Shown: piece by piece, positions 23,165-34,928 of the stretch
Position numbering within the stretch: the stretch's first letter is position 1
Layout of the letters: every line of letters begins with the position of its first letter
Assembly: GCA_048013815.1 (NCBI GenBank)
Contig: CM106586.1
Location: 22,134,001-22,198,000 of the forward strand
Direction: 5' to 3'
Origin: Setoptus koraiensis
Taxonomy: Eukaryota > Arthropoda
DNA length: 64,000 bases
Translations under genes and position numbers: made by a program
Notes under the pieces: model-generated
What the model saw: the letters and a program-made list of their open reading frames with translations, nothing else
Told to the model about the DNA's origin: nothing
Database searches by the model: none

Positions 23165-23390
23165 CTTGCTCGCCGTTGTTGCTGTCGTTGCTGTTGCCGT
23201 TGTTGCTGTTGTTGTTGATGCTGTTGTTGTTGCTGCTGTTGTTGATGCTGCTGTTGTTGCCGCGCGAACAGCGACAGCACACACAAGGCCAACAACGACA
23301 ACGACGGCAACAGCAACGACGGCAACAACAGCGACGGCAACAACGACGACGGCAACAACGACGACGGCAACAGCAGCAGCAGACGAGCAA
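23165..23390. repeat. Opposed GTT and CAA trinucleotide fields
   Basis: A GTT/CTG-type field (23165-23262) is followed by a CGACGGCAACAA field (23300-23390), roughly an inverted arrangement. The pair could fold back on itself imperfectly. Confidence 0.75.
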
Positions 23391-24044
23391 GAAACGGACA
23401 CTACAAAGACAATGCACACTGTTGCAATACGACCAACACTGTCAGAACACGGCCAAGTAGGCGTGTCGGCGTTGTCGAGTGCGTTCGCTGCTCACCTGGG
23501 CGAACGTTCGCCGCTGATGACGCCGTGACTGTCATGACGAGCCTCGTGACGGCCGCTGATGAGGCATCGGCCATTGGGCATCATGCGCCGGCCAGTTGCA
23601 GCGAGTTGCGATTCGCCAGCAACTTGCCAGCGACTTTCGGTTCATCTTTTCGGTTCGGCGTTCGGCGTTCGGCGTTCGGCGTTGAGAGCCGCTCACCAGC
23701 CCAATGACTCGCCGCGCCATGACGACTGCCCAACGCTGGCTGCATCATCATCAGCGTCATCATCGGCCTCGTCAGCGTCGTCGGCAGCATCAATTCGCCA
23801 ATTCGAAGCAACCACCGAAGCTGCCGAACGGACTTGTTCCCAATGCAGCAGTGCCAGTTGCATCTCCGCCGGCTGCCTGTGCCCAAAATAACAATATTTT
23901 CCGCAGCCACCATGGGCCGCCGTCACACAAGCGCCGTTCGCTGGCAGCGTTCGAAGTTCGGACACTTTTCGAACACTTTTGGAGCGCTGCTCTAGCGCCG
24001 CCTGAGCGCCGCTCGAGCGCTCCGCTCGCACCGTCCAACGGTGC

Positions 24045-24120
24045 AACATCAGACGCTCGGACGTTCGGACGCTCGGACGCTCGGACGCTCGGATGCTGGG
24101 ACGTTCGGACGGTCGGACAG
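24045..24120. repeat. 10-bp minisatellite GGACGYTCGG
   Basis: About seven 10-bp units of GGACGTTCGG or GGACGCTCGG. It belongs to the same CGTTCG-based family as the repeats near 7254, 8465 and 33980. Confidence 0.82.
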
Positions 24121-25672
24121 GCAACGTTCGCACGGCCGACGACGCCACTTTGCGGGCCACAGCCCGACAGAGCCCGCCAGAGCGTCCGCGGGCGACACGC
24201 CCGCCGCACTCGAGTGGCCGGCGTCGCATGCGAGCGCTGTTAGCGCGCCAGATGCGACGCCGGCTCGGTCGCTTCCAGCGGCTTCGGGCCGCCGCCGGCG
24301 AGCGAACTCGGTCACCGGCGCGGACCAACCTGGTCGGGCCAACTGGCTGGCCCGAGGTTCGCGCCGGTGCCCGGCGCGCATCGTTGCCGGCGAGAATGAC
24401 GATTCGCCGAGAATTTTGCGAGTTGCGGCGCCCGTCTCAGCGACAACAGAGCCAACAAACCGGCCCGGTGAGCCGAAAAATTGGTGAGCCGCGGCTGTGA
24501 CGGCGCGCAAAGGTGGCTTGGCGCGCGCGTTCACGCCACAAATCGATCGGTGCCAATTGAATTCGGTGGCGCTGCTGAGCCGATTGCGAGGCGCAACAGA
24601 GCGGCTTCTCTCGGCGCACAAGCCGGCACGACGGCACAGCAGCGTGCGAGCTGGTCAGTGTGCGAGCTGGCGAGTGTGGAATTGCGAGAATCGCCGAGAG
24701 AGCGTGTCGGGGATGAGCAGTCATGTCATAGCCATTGTTTGCCGCAAACAACGCAAACAAATCACGGGCCGTGCCGAATCGGCCGGCGCTGGCGCCAGCG
24801 CCGGCCCGCCGAACGCCCGACGGCCGGAGCGGCGTCCGAAGCGGCGTCCGAAGCGGCGGCCAATCGGCGGCCGAACATCCGACGGCCTATAGCCGGCCGG
24901 CGGGCAACGTGCACACCACCGCGTTCTTGTAGGCATGTTATTATGTATATTCGCGCAAATATGCGCTCCATTTGTCCATGTCGTGTTACGATATCGTACC
25001 CAATTCCACAGATCTCCATAGCTCGCAATGTTGCAGCTACAGAGATCTGTGCGTGCGAGTCACCTTGCCGCTGCGCACTTTGTGCGACCGAGCCAACGAC
25101 CAAGTGTGTGCGTGTACGTGTGCGTGCCAGCCAGCGTGTGTGTGTGTGTGTGTGTGTGATTGATGGTCGCATAAATTGCTTTTGATACACACTATATATT
25201 AGGGGGCACACACATACAATTGGCGTGGGCAGCTCACCTGAGTGTGCGCCGGTGGTCAGCCGCTCAGGTGAGCTGGTCGCACGTGAACGACGCACACGCA
25301 CGCACACACACAAACAAACAATGACAGACTCTGTGCCACAGAGTGACCGTTGGCGCAAGAGTGGACATGTGACGCGGGCATGCAAAAAGTAGCAGATGAT
25401 AGCGTCAAATCAAATAAAATTGGATATTGGCCAAAGGTTAAGTGATTCGCCTGCAATCGATCACCGTCGCTGTGCGTGCGCCGCGCGCGCAACCGGGCAC
25501 ACTTGCGCGCAATCGCCCGAAAATAGCGCCGGGTCCCGCGCTGAAAACAACGCCGGGTCCCGCGCCGAAAACAACGCCGGGCCCCGATCCAAAAGCCGGC
25601 AATCGCACATCTTTTCTGGGGGCCACTTTTGAGGAATTTTCTGTTTGTGGGGCTCGTGGCGAGGCTGCGCAC

Positions 25673-25712
25673 GCCAATTGTGGCACAGCGGCGCCGCTGT
25701 GCCACAATTGGC
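25673..25712. repeat. Perfect 40-bp palindrome with no loop
   Basis: Every base from 25673 to 25692 is complementary to its partner in 25693-25712. The centre is GGCGCC and the outer ends are GCCAATTG and CAATTGGC. I checked all 20 pairs by eye. Such a sequence could extrude as a cruciform. Confidence 0.93.
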
Positions 25713-26647
25713 CGTCTTGTGCCGTGTGTGACATCGCAACTTGTGACATCGCAACTTGTGATTCGCAAGTTGTGTGATGCGCGCAATTTGTATCCGTTTC
25801 ACCGGTTGCCAAAGAAAACAAATTGGCAAGCTAGCGCCAAGACAGTCCAATATCTCAATTGTGGTCGCTGTTGACTGTCAACAGTTGACAACAGAGTCTG
25901 TTGAGCAGACTGCGACGAATGACGCTCATGACAATTGTGACGCTTGTGACGTTTGCAACGGCCGCCGTGAGCATGACGAGCGCTCCTGAGACGGCGGCCA
26001 TTATTGCCACTTGCCACTTGTTCGCGTCTCTTCAGCTGGCCGGCGACAGGTGAAGCGCTGCCCGTCCGCTCAGTTGCCCGAATGTCCGCTCAGCTGCCCG
26101 AATGTGCGCTCAGCTGCCCGAATCAGGTGCCGGCGTGTCCGGATGCTGGCCGGGTCCGTCGACGGTCGGGCATTGTTGTTGTTCGGCCGCTCGAGCGAGC
26201 GTCGGGCCGGCCGCCGGGCGCCCCTCCGAGGATTGTGTGCAAGGTTGCGTCTTTCGCGTGCGCCGCTCAGCCCGAGCGCAACTAACCGGCCCGGCGCTGG
26301 CTGGCAACTGGCGGCTGGCAACTTGTGGCATTGTATTATCCGAGCGTGTTGAGCGTCGGCCTGTTCGCTCAACTTGTTGCCATTGTAATCAATCTTGGCG
26401 CTCATTAAACGCTTGAGATTTCTCGCTCGCTCGCCCGCTCTCTGCGCTCTCTCTGCGCTCTCTCTAGTCTCGCGGCTGTCGGCTGGCGGGCGAGCCGCGA
26501 GTATCGCGTTCTCGTCGGGCTGGCAAAATCTCAAAATCTCAAAATTTCTATCATTTCTATCATTTGTGTCGCTTGTGCGTCGTTTGGCTTGTGCGTTTGC
26601 CACTTTTGCTTGCTTGTTGCGGCCAACCAGCCAACGCTAGCTCGCCG

Positions 26648-26722
26648 AGCAACAACAATAACAACAACAACGACAACAACAACAACAACAACAACAGCAA
26701 CAACAACAACAACATCAGCAAC
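26648..26722. repeat. CAA trinucleotide tract
   Basis: About twenty-five CAA units with scattered GAC, CAG and CAT interruptions. Confidence 0.85.
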
Positions 26723-27339
26723 AACAACGGCGGAGCGAACACAAACAACGAGCGGGTGAGGAGGTGGCAAGTGAGCAAGACAGGTTGCGCTGTCAACAAT
26801 GCTACAACAGCAACAGCAACGACAACAACATGCTGATGTTGGCGCCGAGTGGCGAGTCGTTCGGTGGGTCGCCCCGCGAGTCGTTCTGTGGGTCGCAGCG
26901 GCGCGCCAGAGAAGCTCGCGAAATTTACATTAATCATCCTTCAATCGGCATGCAAATGTTCATCCGCGCCAGCTCAGTGTTGCGCTCAATTTCGGTTTTA
27001 TCTGCGCCGCATTCGCGCTGAGATTGGTCGCTGCGAGTCGGCAGCGAATCTAAATATATCCTCTCTCGCTGGAAATATCCGTGCATGTCTATGTATGAAT
27101 ACAAATGTGAGCTCACTCAATAGAGCGTCTTCTTTTGAGCGTGTTATTGTTACACTTGCCAACATTGGCTCGTTTCTAGTGGCTGCTCGCTGCTGGCAGC
27201 AACTTCTTTTCTGCTGCCGTGTGTGTTCTAAAATAGTTACAGGTGTACCTGTGCAGAGCAGAGCAGAGCAAACTTGTGTCAATGTTTGCAAAAAGTGAGA
27301 TCTGCGTGCTGCTGTCGTAACCGCAATTGTTGAGAATCA

Positions 27340-27455
27340 TGCCCAACAACAACAACAACGACAACAACAACAACAACAACAACAACGACAGCAACAACAA
27401 CAACAACAGCGACAACAACGACAACAACAACAACGACGACGACGGCAGCGACGAC
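27340..27455. repeat. CAA/GAC trinucleotide tract
   Basis: A CAA-rich array with regular GAC interruptions passes into GACGAC-type repeats at its right end. Confidence 0.85.
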
Positions 27456-28019
27456 GACGGCGATAGCAGCAACAGCCAACAACCAAGCAACGACAGCAGC
27501 GACAAACAAGTATCTTTGTATTCAAATTTGCTGCTCGTATGCAGTCATATAACTATATAACTTCACTTACATGTTATATGTGTTATAGTGAGCGCTTGTT
27601 TGTGTTCGTTTACAATCTCTCCGACGCGCACACTGAAAATACTGAAAACACTACTGACAAACGAAAGACGATGAATGAGACAGGTGAGTTAGCGCTATGC
27701 AGCTCAAGGTTAATGCCAGCCAGTGCGGCTGCGGCTGGCACAAAACGCGCAATGATCTGCAATCAGTTTGATGGCCAGGTATCGAGTTGCCATGGTTACT
27801 GTTACGCTGTTGCAAGCGCGCCCTCCCCCTCATGCCAATCTCGACTTATCTAGACACTTTTGCGCCACAACAGCCAAAGATGTGCACGTTGTCTCGGCAC
27901 GTCAAATGGCACAATGGGCCCAACGGGCAACCGCGAGCCAACTTGGCTCAGCCGAATGAGCCGAATGAGCCGAATGAGCCCAATGGGCCAAATGAGCGCC
28001 ACCAACCGGTGAAATGAGC

Positions 28020-28340
28020 GCCGGCACCGAGTGATTTATCTACTGCGGCATTTATACATTGTACAATATATTCATATATAAATATATATTGTTGGGCTCG
28101 TTATAGGACACAACACACTCGAAAGTTTATTATTTGTCGTTATTTATTTTGTACGTTATTTATGTTTTCAATGTGCAAAACGTGTCGCACAGCGGGCACA
28201 GAACAACAACAGTGCATAGCAATAACAAATAATATGCTGTTGTTATAATGAAATAATTTTTTCTTTTTTAACAATCATTGTAATGCACACACACACACAA
28301 CGATAAAAGTATAAATAGAAAATAGAAATTGAAGACGAAC
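28020..28340. other. AT-rich island without a gene
   Basis: A short AT-rich stretch with TATATAAATATA-like runs and poly-T, sharply different from the GC-rich DNA on both sides. No frame or known element is recognised. Confidence 0.5.
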
Positions 28341-28480
28341 AAGTGTCACTTCCGGTTGCACTAGCACGCTTGGGCGTCATAGGGCAGGTGTTGCGAGTCA
28401 CTCACAGTCAGCAGCGAGTGGCGCGGAATTCCACTGGCGGCTTCTGCTGTTGATGTTGTTGTTGCTGTCGTTGTTGTTGT

Positions 28481-28514
<34 letters not shown>

Positions 28515-30772
28515 GTTGTTGGCAATGTGGTGTAATGTAACGAGTTTGTTTGCTCATGTTCGCTTGTTGTTTGTATACGCACACATCAGCAGACAACATA
28601 TACTCACGGACAGAGTATATACAGAATAATCTATACAGGTATGTATACAGGTATACAGGTATACAGGTATAAGCAATGCAAACAACGACCGGCGATCATG
28701 AATGAATCGCGCCAACGGCAGCCTCTTCGATTGCGCCATAAATATTTGTTTTTATAGTGTCGGCTGTTGGCAGTTGTTAATACAGTACAGCCACTTATGA
28801 CTTATAAGTCGCTTGTACAGCGCCAGTCGGGGGCGACAATGACAGTCAGTGGTCAGCGGCCGCCGACAGCAGCGGCCACAGACAACAACAGCCGCCGAGA
28901 GGCACGACAGGACGTAAAAAGACTTGGCGATGTGTGCAAAGTCATCGATTGGTTCATTCATGAATTTCGTTATTTCGCCATGTCGGTGTGTCCACATGTG
29001 GCTGCACAAATTTCTCTGCGAGCACAACAAACAAACGGCACTCCAACGAGTGAGCGGCAAGACCAATTCACGACAACAAGTGCGCCAACACTTGACCGGC
29101 CCGCCACTTGACCACGAATCTGGTCGCTTGCGCACCAAACTCACATATACGCATCTCTGTATTCACGGCTGGATAGCGCCGTATTCACGGCTGGACATAT
29201 CGCTGCATTGATGGCTGAATTCACGGCTGGACATATCGTGGGGTGCATCGGCGGTGCGGCTGCGATCAAAACAGTTCCGTCGGAACTAGTTAGTTGACTC
29301 GCACAAAATAGTCGATTCGCACCAGAGGGGGCGCCGCTGTTGTTTGCATCTGGTCGCGGCCGACAAGCGGCCAACAAGCGGCCGACGAGCGGCCAACAAG
29401 CGGCCGACGAGCGGCCAACAAGCGGCCACCAAACGGACGGACCGGCAGACACACATGACACGTATTGGCGAAGGTATTTGGTGGTAGCATTATTATCGTT
29501 ACAACAGCCAGCCGTGCGACAGCCAGACGGGCGAGATCACGACTTTTCCATCAGCAGTCACCTTGTTACCTGAGCACGCTGACTGCTGAACTGTGCGGCT
29601 CAACTGCGACTGACCATGCGCTATGGTCAGCCGGTCAGGCCCGCAGCTACTAGGCACGCTCTGGCGGCCGTTGGAGGTGCCAACTTCCGTTACTTTTGGC
29701 CGTCAGTTTGCGCCCAAACATTCGCCGGCCCGGCACTCGCTGGCCCGGCACTCGAAGCCAAATCTCGTCGGGTGACACTCAGGTGACTCAGGTGTGAGCA
29801 CGAGCCTCTCAGAGGGCCGAGTGGGTGGTCACGAGCTGTCGGGGGCGGCTCGCCCGTCTCGGCGGCCCGGCGCGGCAATCGATTGGTCGCGGCTGCGGCT
29901 CGTCGGACCGGGCGCCGCCCGGCCGAGCGGCCCGACGGCGGCTCGACAGGGCCGGCGAAGCCCTAGAACTTGTAGGCTAGAAGAGCGGCAGCAGAAGGGT
30001 GACAGCGTGCGCCGGCAAATATTGTCGGCGTCGGCGACCAGTTCGGACAGCGTCCAACGGACGCGCAGAAGCGGCTCGAGCAGAATCGATTCGCGGGCTG
30101 CTTATCGCACACGTACACGCACACGTACACGCACACACACGCACACACACACGCACACACGTGTCAGGCGGGCAATAATTGAGAGAGGGAGCGGACAAAG
30201 GGAAAAAGTTAAAGGGCTCAACGGCACGAGCACGCCCCTCGTTTCCTCCGGCCGTCGCCGGTTGTCTTGTTGTCGCGGCTTTGCTGACTGTTGGCCGGTC
30301 GTCGGTTGTTGGTCGCTGGTCGGTTGTTGGTCGGTTGTTGGTCGCTGGTCGGTTGTCGGTCGGTTGTTGATTGCATTTGGTCGCCGGCCGCCGCTGTGGT
30401 CGTGGCCGTTGTCGTTGGCTGCTGTTGTTGTCGTCGCCCCAGACGTTGCCGCCGCTGTTGTTGCTGCCGCTGTTGTTGTTGTTGCTGCTGCCGCCGTGGT
30501 TGTTGTTGTTGTGACCATCAATCCATTCAATCATTTCTCATATTCTCTAATTTGATTTTACCTGATTCTCGCTCTCACTCGCTGCTGCTCGTCGTTTGTG
30601 GCGGCGCTCGTCGCACTGCCACCATCGGGTCTACTTATGCCACTACCGACTGCCATTGTCGAATTGGTGTGTGTGTGTGTGCGTTGTTAGTATCGAATCG
30701 ATTCCGCCGACCAGACAGAGACGACGACGGGCCGGCATGCGAGCCACACACACTCACTGACACACGGACGGC

Positions 30773-30778
30773 AGAGAG

Positions 30779-30832
<54 letters not shown>

Positions 30833-30833
30833 G
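30773..30833. repeat. (GA)n purine microsatellite
   Basis: About thirty GA units with two GC interruptions, giving an almost pure purine strand. GA tracts are binding sites for GAGA-type factors in insects; that role is only a possibility here. Confidence 0.92.
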
Positions 30834-31034
30834 AAATGGCACTGATTGTTGCTGTTGGCTAAATGAAAGAATTATAAATCAGAGGCAAGTAAAGTTATAA
30901 ATCATCGTGCTTGTTGTTAGCGAGTGATTCAAGTTAGTGAATCAACTCACCTGGTAGTCACAACAAACAAACAAATGACCATCATCAGCGTCATCGCAAG
31001 CGTCATGAGCGTCGCGCTCGGCGTCGGCAGCATC

Positions 31035-31193
31035 ATGTCCATCATTCGAATTTCGCAAAGAACATCATCATCGGTGTTCTTTGTATCTCTTTTTGCATTA
31101 TTATCCACTTTACATCTCGCATACGCTCATCATGCCAGCCCAGTACCTTGCTGGCAGCGCACTGGCACGATGAGTACCTGCTCTGCGCCTGTA
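31035..31193 (+). CDS. Possible first exon of a small secreted peptide; unrecognised
   Basis: From ATG at 31035 the frame codes 53 residues and stops at 31194. Residues 1-31 look like a classic signal peptide: basic start (MSIIRISQR), hydrophobic core VFFVSLFALLSTL and an AYA motif before the cut. The remaining stretch HHASPVPCWQRTGTMSTCSAPV holds two cysteines nine residues apart. The stop overlaps a GTATGAG that could be a splice donor at 31191, in which case a second exon would continue the precursor. The frame is not repeat-derived and is AT-richer than its surroundings. I do not recognise the peptide. Confidence 0.3.
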
Positions 31194-31392
31194 TGAGAAG
31201 TATAATCCATTTACATTAGATTATACTTCGTTTCTGCACTCGCTCCGACCGCTCGTTGGGTCCTCGGCGAGCGGCAAAAAAGTGAACTCGTCTCCGGCCG
31301 GCCGCTCGGTCACTCCGGTCGGCCGGCCGGCGTCCAGTCCGTCGGTCCGTCGGTCCGTCGGTCTGCCGGTCCGTCGGTCTGCCGGCCGGCCC

Positions 31393-31593
31393 ATTCACGA
31401 TAGTCACAATATTCACAATATTCACAATATTCACAATATTCACAATATTCACAATATTCACAATATTCACAATGGTCACAATATTCACAATGGTCACAAT
31501 ATCCACGATAGTCACAATATTCACCATGGTCACAATGGTCACAATGGTTGCAATGGTCACAATGGTCGCAGTATTCACAATATTCACGACAGC
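31393..31593. repeat. 9-bp minisatellite ATTCACAAT
   Basis: About twenty-two units of ATTCACAAT, passing into GGTCACAAT and then GGTCGCAGT variants. The frame reading Asn-Ile-His repeats is an artefact. Confidence 0.9.
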
Positions 31594-32907
31594 CACAAGC
31601 GCCGGTCAAAACAGTCGTCGGTCTCTGGGCGGCTCCGTCGCTGCGGCGGCCCAAAGGTGCGCGCCGTCGAGCGGGCGACCGGGTGGGCGGGAGAGCGGGC
31701 CAGCACGCCGAAGAATCACAACGGAGCCACTCGGGCCGCCCATCAGGTGACACAGACACGCTGTCGGGTTGTGAGGCGCGTCGGGCAACAAAGAAGCGAC
31801 TGACCAACACAATTGACAAGAGCCACGACGAGCAGTCTCGACGGGCCGCCGGTTGTTGGCTCGGCCCGCTCAGGGCCAGACAACAACCGACGGGCACGCA
31901 CAACGACCGCCGCCGCCGGCCTCCGACAACCGCCGACAACAAGTGCTCAACAGGTGACATGCGCTTCAAAGCGAGTCGCCGCCCGCGCTCAATATGGTCG
32001 GTGCGGTCACTGGCTGGTCAGTTGGCGGCGCCGGCCGGCCGGCACCGGACAGTCGGCCAGCACACGACAGGTACACCGGCCAGCGGTCCGCCCCCCGGCT
32101 GCAGCGTGCGAGTCAACGCGTCGATTATCGTCGTTTTTGTTTGTGAACTGGCCAGCCGACAAACTGTCGGGCCGCCACTTTCGGACAGCAAAACGGCCGA
32201 ACAGCGAAGCGGCAACACTGACCACTGGCCACTGGCGCGGTCCGCGAGCAGAACGGCCGGCACACCGCGACGCGCACTTCCATCTGGCGTAGCGATTGGG
32301 AGTAGCGAGTCACTGTTCGGGTCTGCGGGCCGCTCGGGCCGGCCGAGCGGCCCGCGCCGGAGGCGCGCCGAAGCGTTTGGCCGGCACGCGGGCGGCCAAG
32401 CTGGCGGCCACAGGTGAGCAGCGTTACAACGGCCACGCTTGTGTCCGTCGCGGCTCTAAACAATCGAGAGGCGCACGAGAAACGGGTGCGCGTTTTAATC
32501 CGTTCCGTCATTGCGACCAGCGGCACAATCGGCTCGATTGTGCCCATCGCGGCGGTCAGTTGCGACCGTTGCGGCGCCACTGCGGCACAGCGGACAACTG
32601 TGCCGTGACGCTGCGCAGGCAGCGTGCAGCGTTCGGGGGGCCATTCGAGAAATGCGAGTTTTATACTTGCTAGTCGCATATGTGTGAGTGCGTCCGGGGC
32701 GCGCGGTGTCGCGCCCGTCGCTCAAATCAGCGCGTCGATTCAGCGCGTCGATCCAGCGCGTCAATTGTCAACTGTCATAGTTGTCAAGTGGCCCGAGCCG
32801 GCACGGGCTCAAGTGGCCAGCGCGGGCGGCACAGGCGAGCGGCTCACCGGCTGACAGCGGTCATTTGACGGGCGACAGAACGGGGTGTTAATATTAGCGC
32901 GTGCAGT

Positions 32908-32955
32908 ATCATAATCGTGCGCGTGCTAACCAATGTGCACGCGCACGATTATGAT
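32908..32955. repeat. Perfect 18-bp inverted repeat with a 12-nt loop
   Basis: The left arm 32908-32925 (ATCATAATCGTGCGCGTG) pairs fully with 32938-32955; the loop is CTAACCAATGTG. It is one of the strongest hairpins in the window. Confidence 0.88.
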
Positions 32956-34738
32956 GAGAACGGCGCACTGGGCCGTCATTAGTTTATTTGGTCAGTTTGG
33001 TCAGTTTGGTCAGTTTGGTCAGTTTGAGGTGAGCAGATAACGAGGGCCAGATAAGGCCAGCGACACAGCAATGCGCACAGCCGAGACGCAGATAAGATCG
33101 CCATTGGGATGTGCGCTCAATTTGCGACTGGCAGCCACTTGTTTGCTGTGCCCAAACAGTGCGCGCTGTTTGCTCGGGTGCGCCATTTGTTGCCCCGATT
33201 TGTTTATAGGGCCATTGGTTGTGGGACCGCTCGCTGTGCCCATTATTGTTATTGCTGCGCTCATCAGGTGGTCATCGGTGGCGCGCATCATTATGTTGCT
33301 GGGGTTTTATTTGCATTGTACCATATAGAGTCGTTGTGCAAACAATGTCGCCGCCGCTGCAACCCGCCGTCAGACAACCGCCGGTCAGTGTGTGCATTTG
33401 TGTGCAATCAGCTGACTGGCGGCAGTAACAGGTTGGCGTGCGTGTGTGTGTGCTTCGGTGTGTGTGTGCTTGTGTGTCGCGCTGCGGCCAGATTAAGTGG
33501 ATCAAGTGCGGTCGCCATGACGACAAACTGACCGGTGGCCATATTGTCTTGGCGCGCATCTATAATCCACTGCGGTGTGCAGTGTGCGGCGCAGTTTGTG
33601 CACAGCCAAAACGGTTTGACAGTGTCAGTTAGTCGGCCTGTCACTGCTGTCACTGGTGTCAGTGCTGCCACTGCTGTCACTGCTGTCACTAGCGTCACTG
33701 CTGTCACTAGTGTCACTAGTGTCAACGAGTGCACACAAAGGGTGAGATGGCGCTGCCAGTCTAGACTGGTCTGGCCGTCGCCGTCAAGTGTGCGCGTCAG
33801 TGGCGCGTCCGCATCAGAGCGTGTGTGCCCAGCTGACAAGGCCCGTTCCATTGTTTCCATGGCGACAGCCATGGCTGGCCGTGCAAACACTGCAAACAAG
33901 TGCTTGCTGACCACTGGCCAGTGTGTGTGAGCCGAAGGAGTTGGCCGAATTGGCGTTGTTGTCGGAGTGGCGTTCGCACATTCGGACGTTCGGACGCTCG
34001 GGCGACGGAGCGTTCGAGCGTTCGGACGGCAATTCTCTCGGCGCTGTGTGTGTCGAGCGACCAGCGGACCAGCGGACAAGTGGACGAGCGGACGAGCGGA
34101 CAGCGAGTGAACGGCTGCAACAAGACACACAGATCTCATCGAAAGATAAACTAATCTTGGCGCACCGATCGGCCGCTCTCCGTGCGTCTCGCCGGCGCGC
34201 TCAGCACTCAGTGTGGCCACACAGAATATCTGCTGTTCCCTTGCTCCGGCGATATTCTCCGGCGAGCATATTCCGGTGTTGCAAGTGTTGGCAGCCTTGC
34301 GAGCGTTCGAAGCGTTCGCAGTGTTGCGAGCGTTCGCAGCGTTCGAAGCGTCGGCAGTGTTGCGAGCGTTCGCAGCGTTCCGAGTGTGTGAGCTGGAAAG
34401 AATGTTTGCCACTCAGGCCCGGACAAGCGTTGGCCGGCGTTCTCGCCAGTTGGCCAGCCAGCGAAACAACAGCCCAGGGAACGGCGGCCAACGAGACGGC
34501 CAACAGGACAACAGGCCAACAGGACAACAGGTTGCCGCTTGGCCAGTGACAATTGCCACAATAAACACACATGCAAATGAATGCACTTGTGAGTGCGCTC
34601 GCTTCTCGGCTGCGTTCGTTGTGTTCCACAATTGCATGCCGAATGCCAGCTCGAATTGTCGAACGCAGCGCCAATTCGACAAACATTCGGCGATTCGCAG
34701 CAGCCAGAGAAGCCAAGCGCCGGCCGGCAGCCAAGAGA

Positions 34739-34928
34739 ATGGAAAAGGGCGCCGGGCGAAGAGAACGGCCACCAGATGAAAGAAGAGAACAGAGTGTTGC
34801 ACGGGTCGACAAGCACCTGTTGTCGTTGGCGTCGCTGTTGTTGGTGTCGTTGTTGTTGCTGCTGTCGCTGTTGCTGCTGTTGGCTGGCTGCTTGGGCTCG
34901 CACAATAAACTGTGTGAGCCGATTACAG
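34739..34928 (+). CDS. Possible signal-peptide first exon ending in CEPIT; weak
   Basis: ATG at 34739 opens a frame with a charged start, then a long Leu-rich core, then AGCLGSHNKLCEPIT, and reaches an ACAG|GTAGCA donor (GT at 34929). The last residues resemble the start of a Frizzled cysteine-rich domain (HNRCEPIT in Drosophila Frizzled). The match is only a few residues and the Leu core overlaps a GTT repeat field, so chance is quite possible. No further CRD or seven-helix exon was seen. Confidence 0.2.

Larger units (their letters stand above)
19168..28019. other. Repeat-rich stretch downstream of Distal-less
   Basis: Nearly 9 kb with no supportable complete gene. It holds minisatellites (19620-19735, 20538-20660, 22115-22175, 24045-24120), trinucleotide fields (22655-22745, 23165-23390, 26648-26722, 27340-27455), a perfect 40-bp palindrome at 25673-25712 and one signal-peptide-like frame at 22621-22762. 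No clear AATAAA lies just past the Distal-less stop; the closest are ATATAAATA-like runs near 19315. Confidence 0.45.

Noticed and set aside
31282-31803. Frame with an Asn-Ile-His repeat
   Set aside because: It is a direct translation of the 9-bp ATTCACAAT minisatellite; all frames and both strands give similar periodic peptides.
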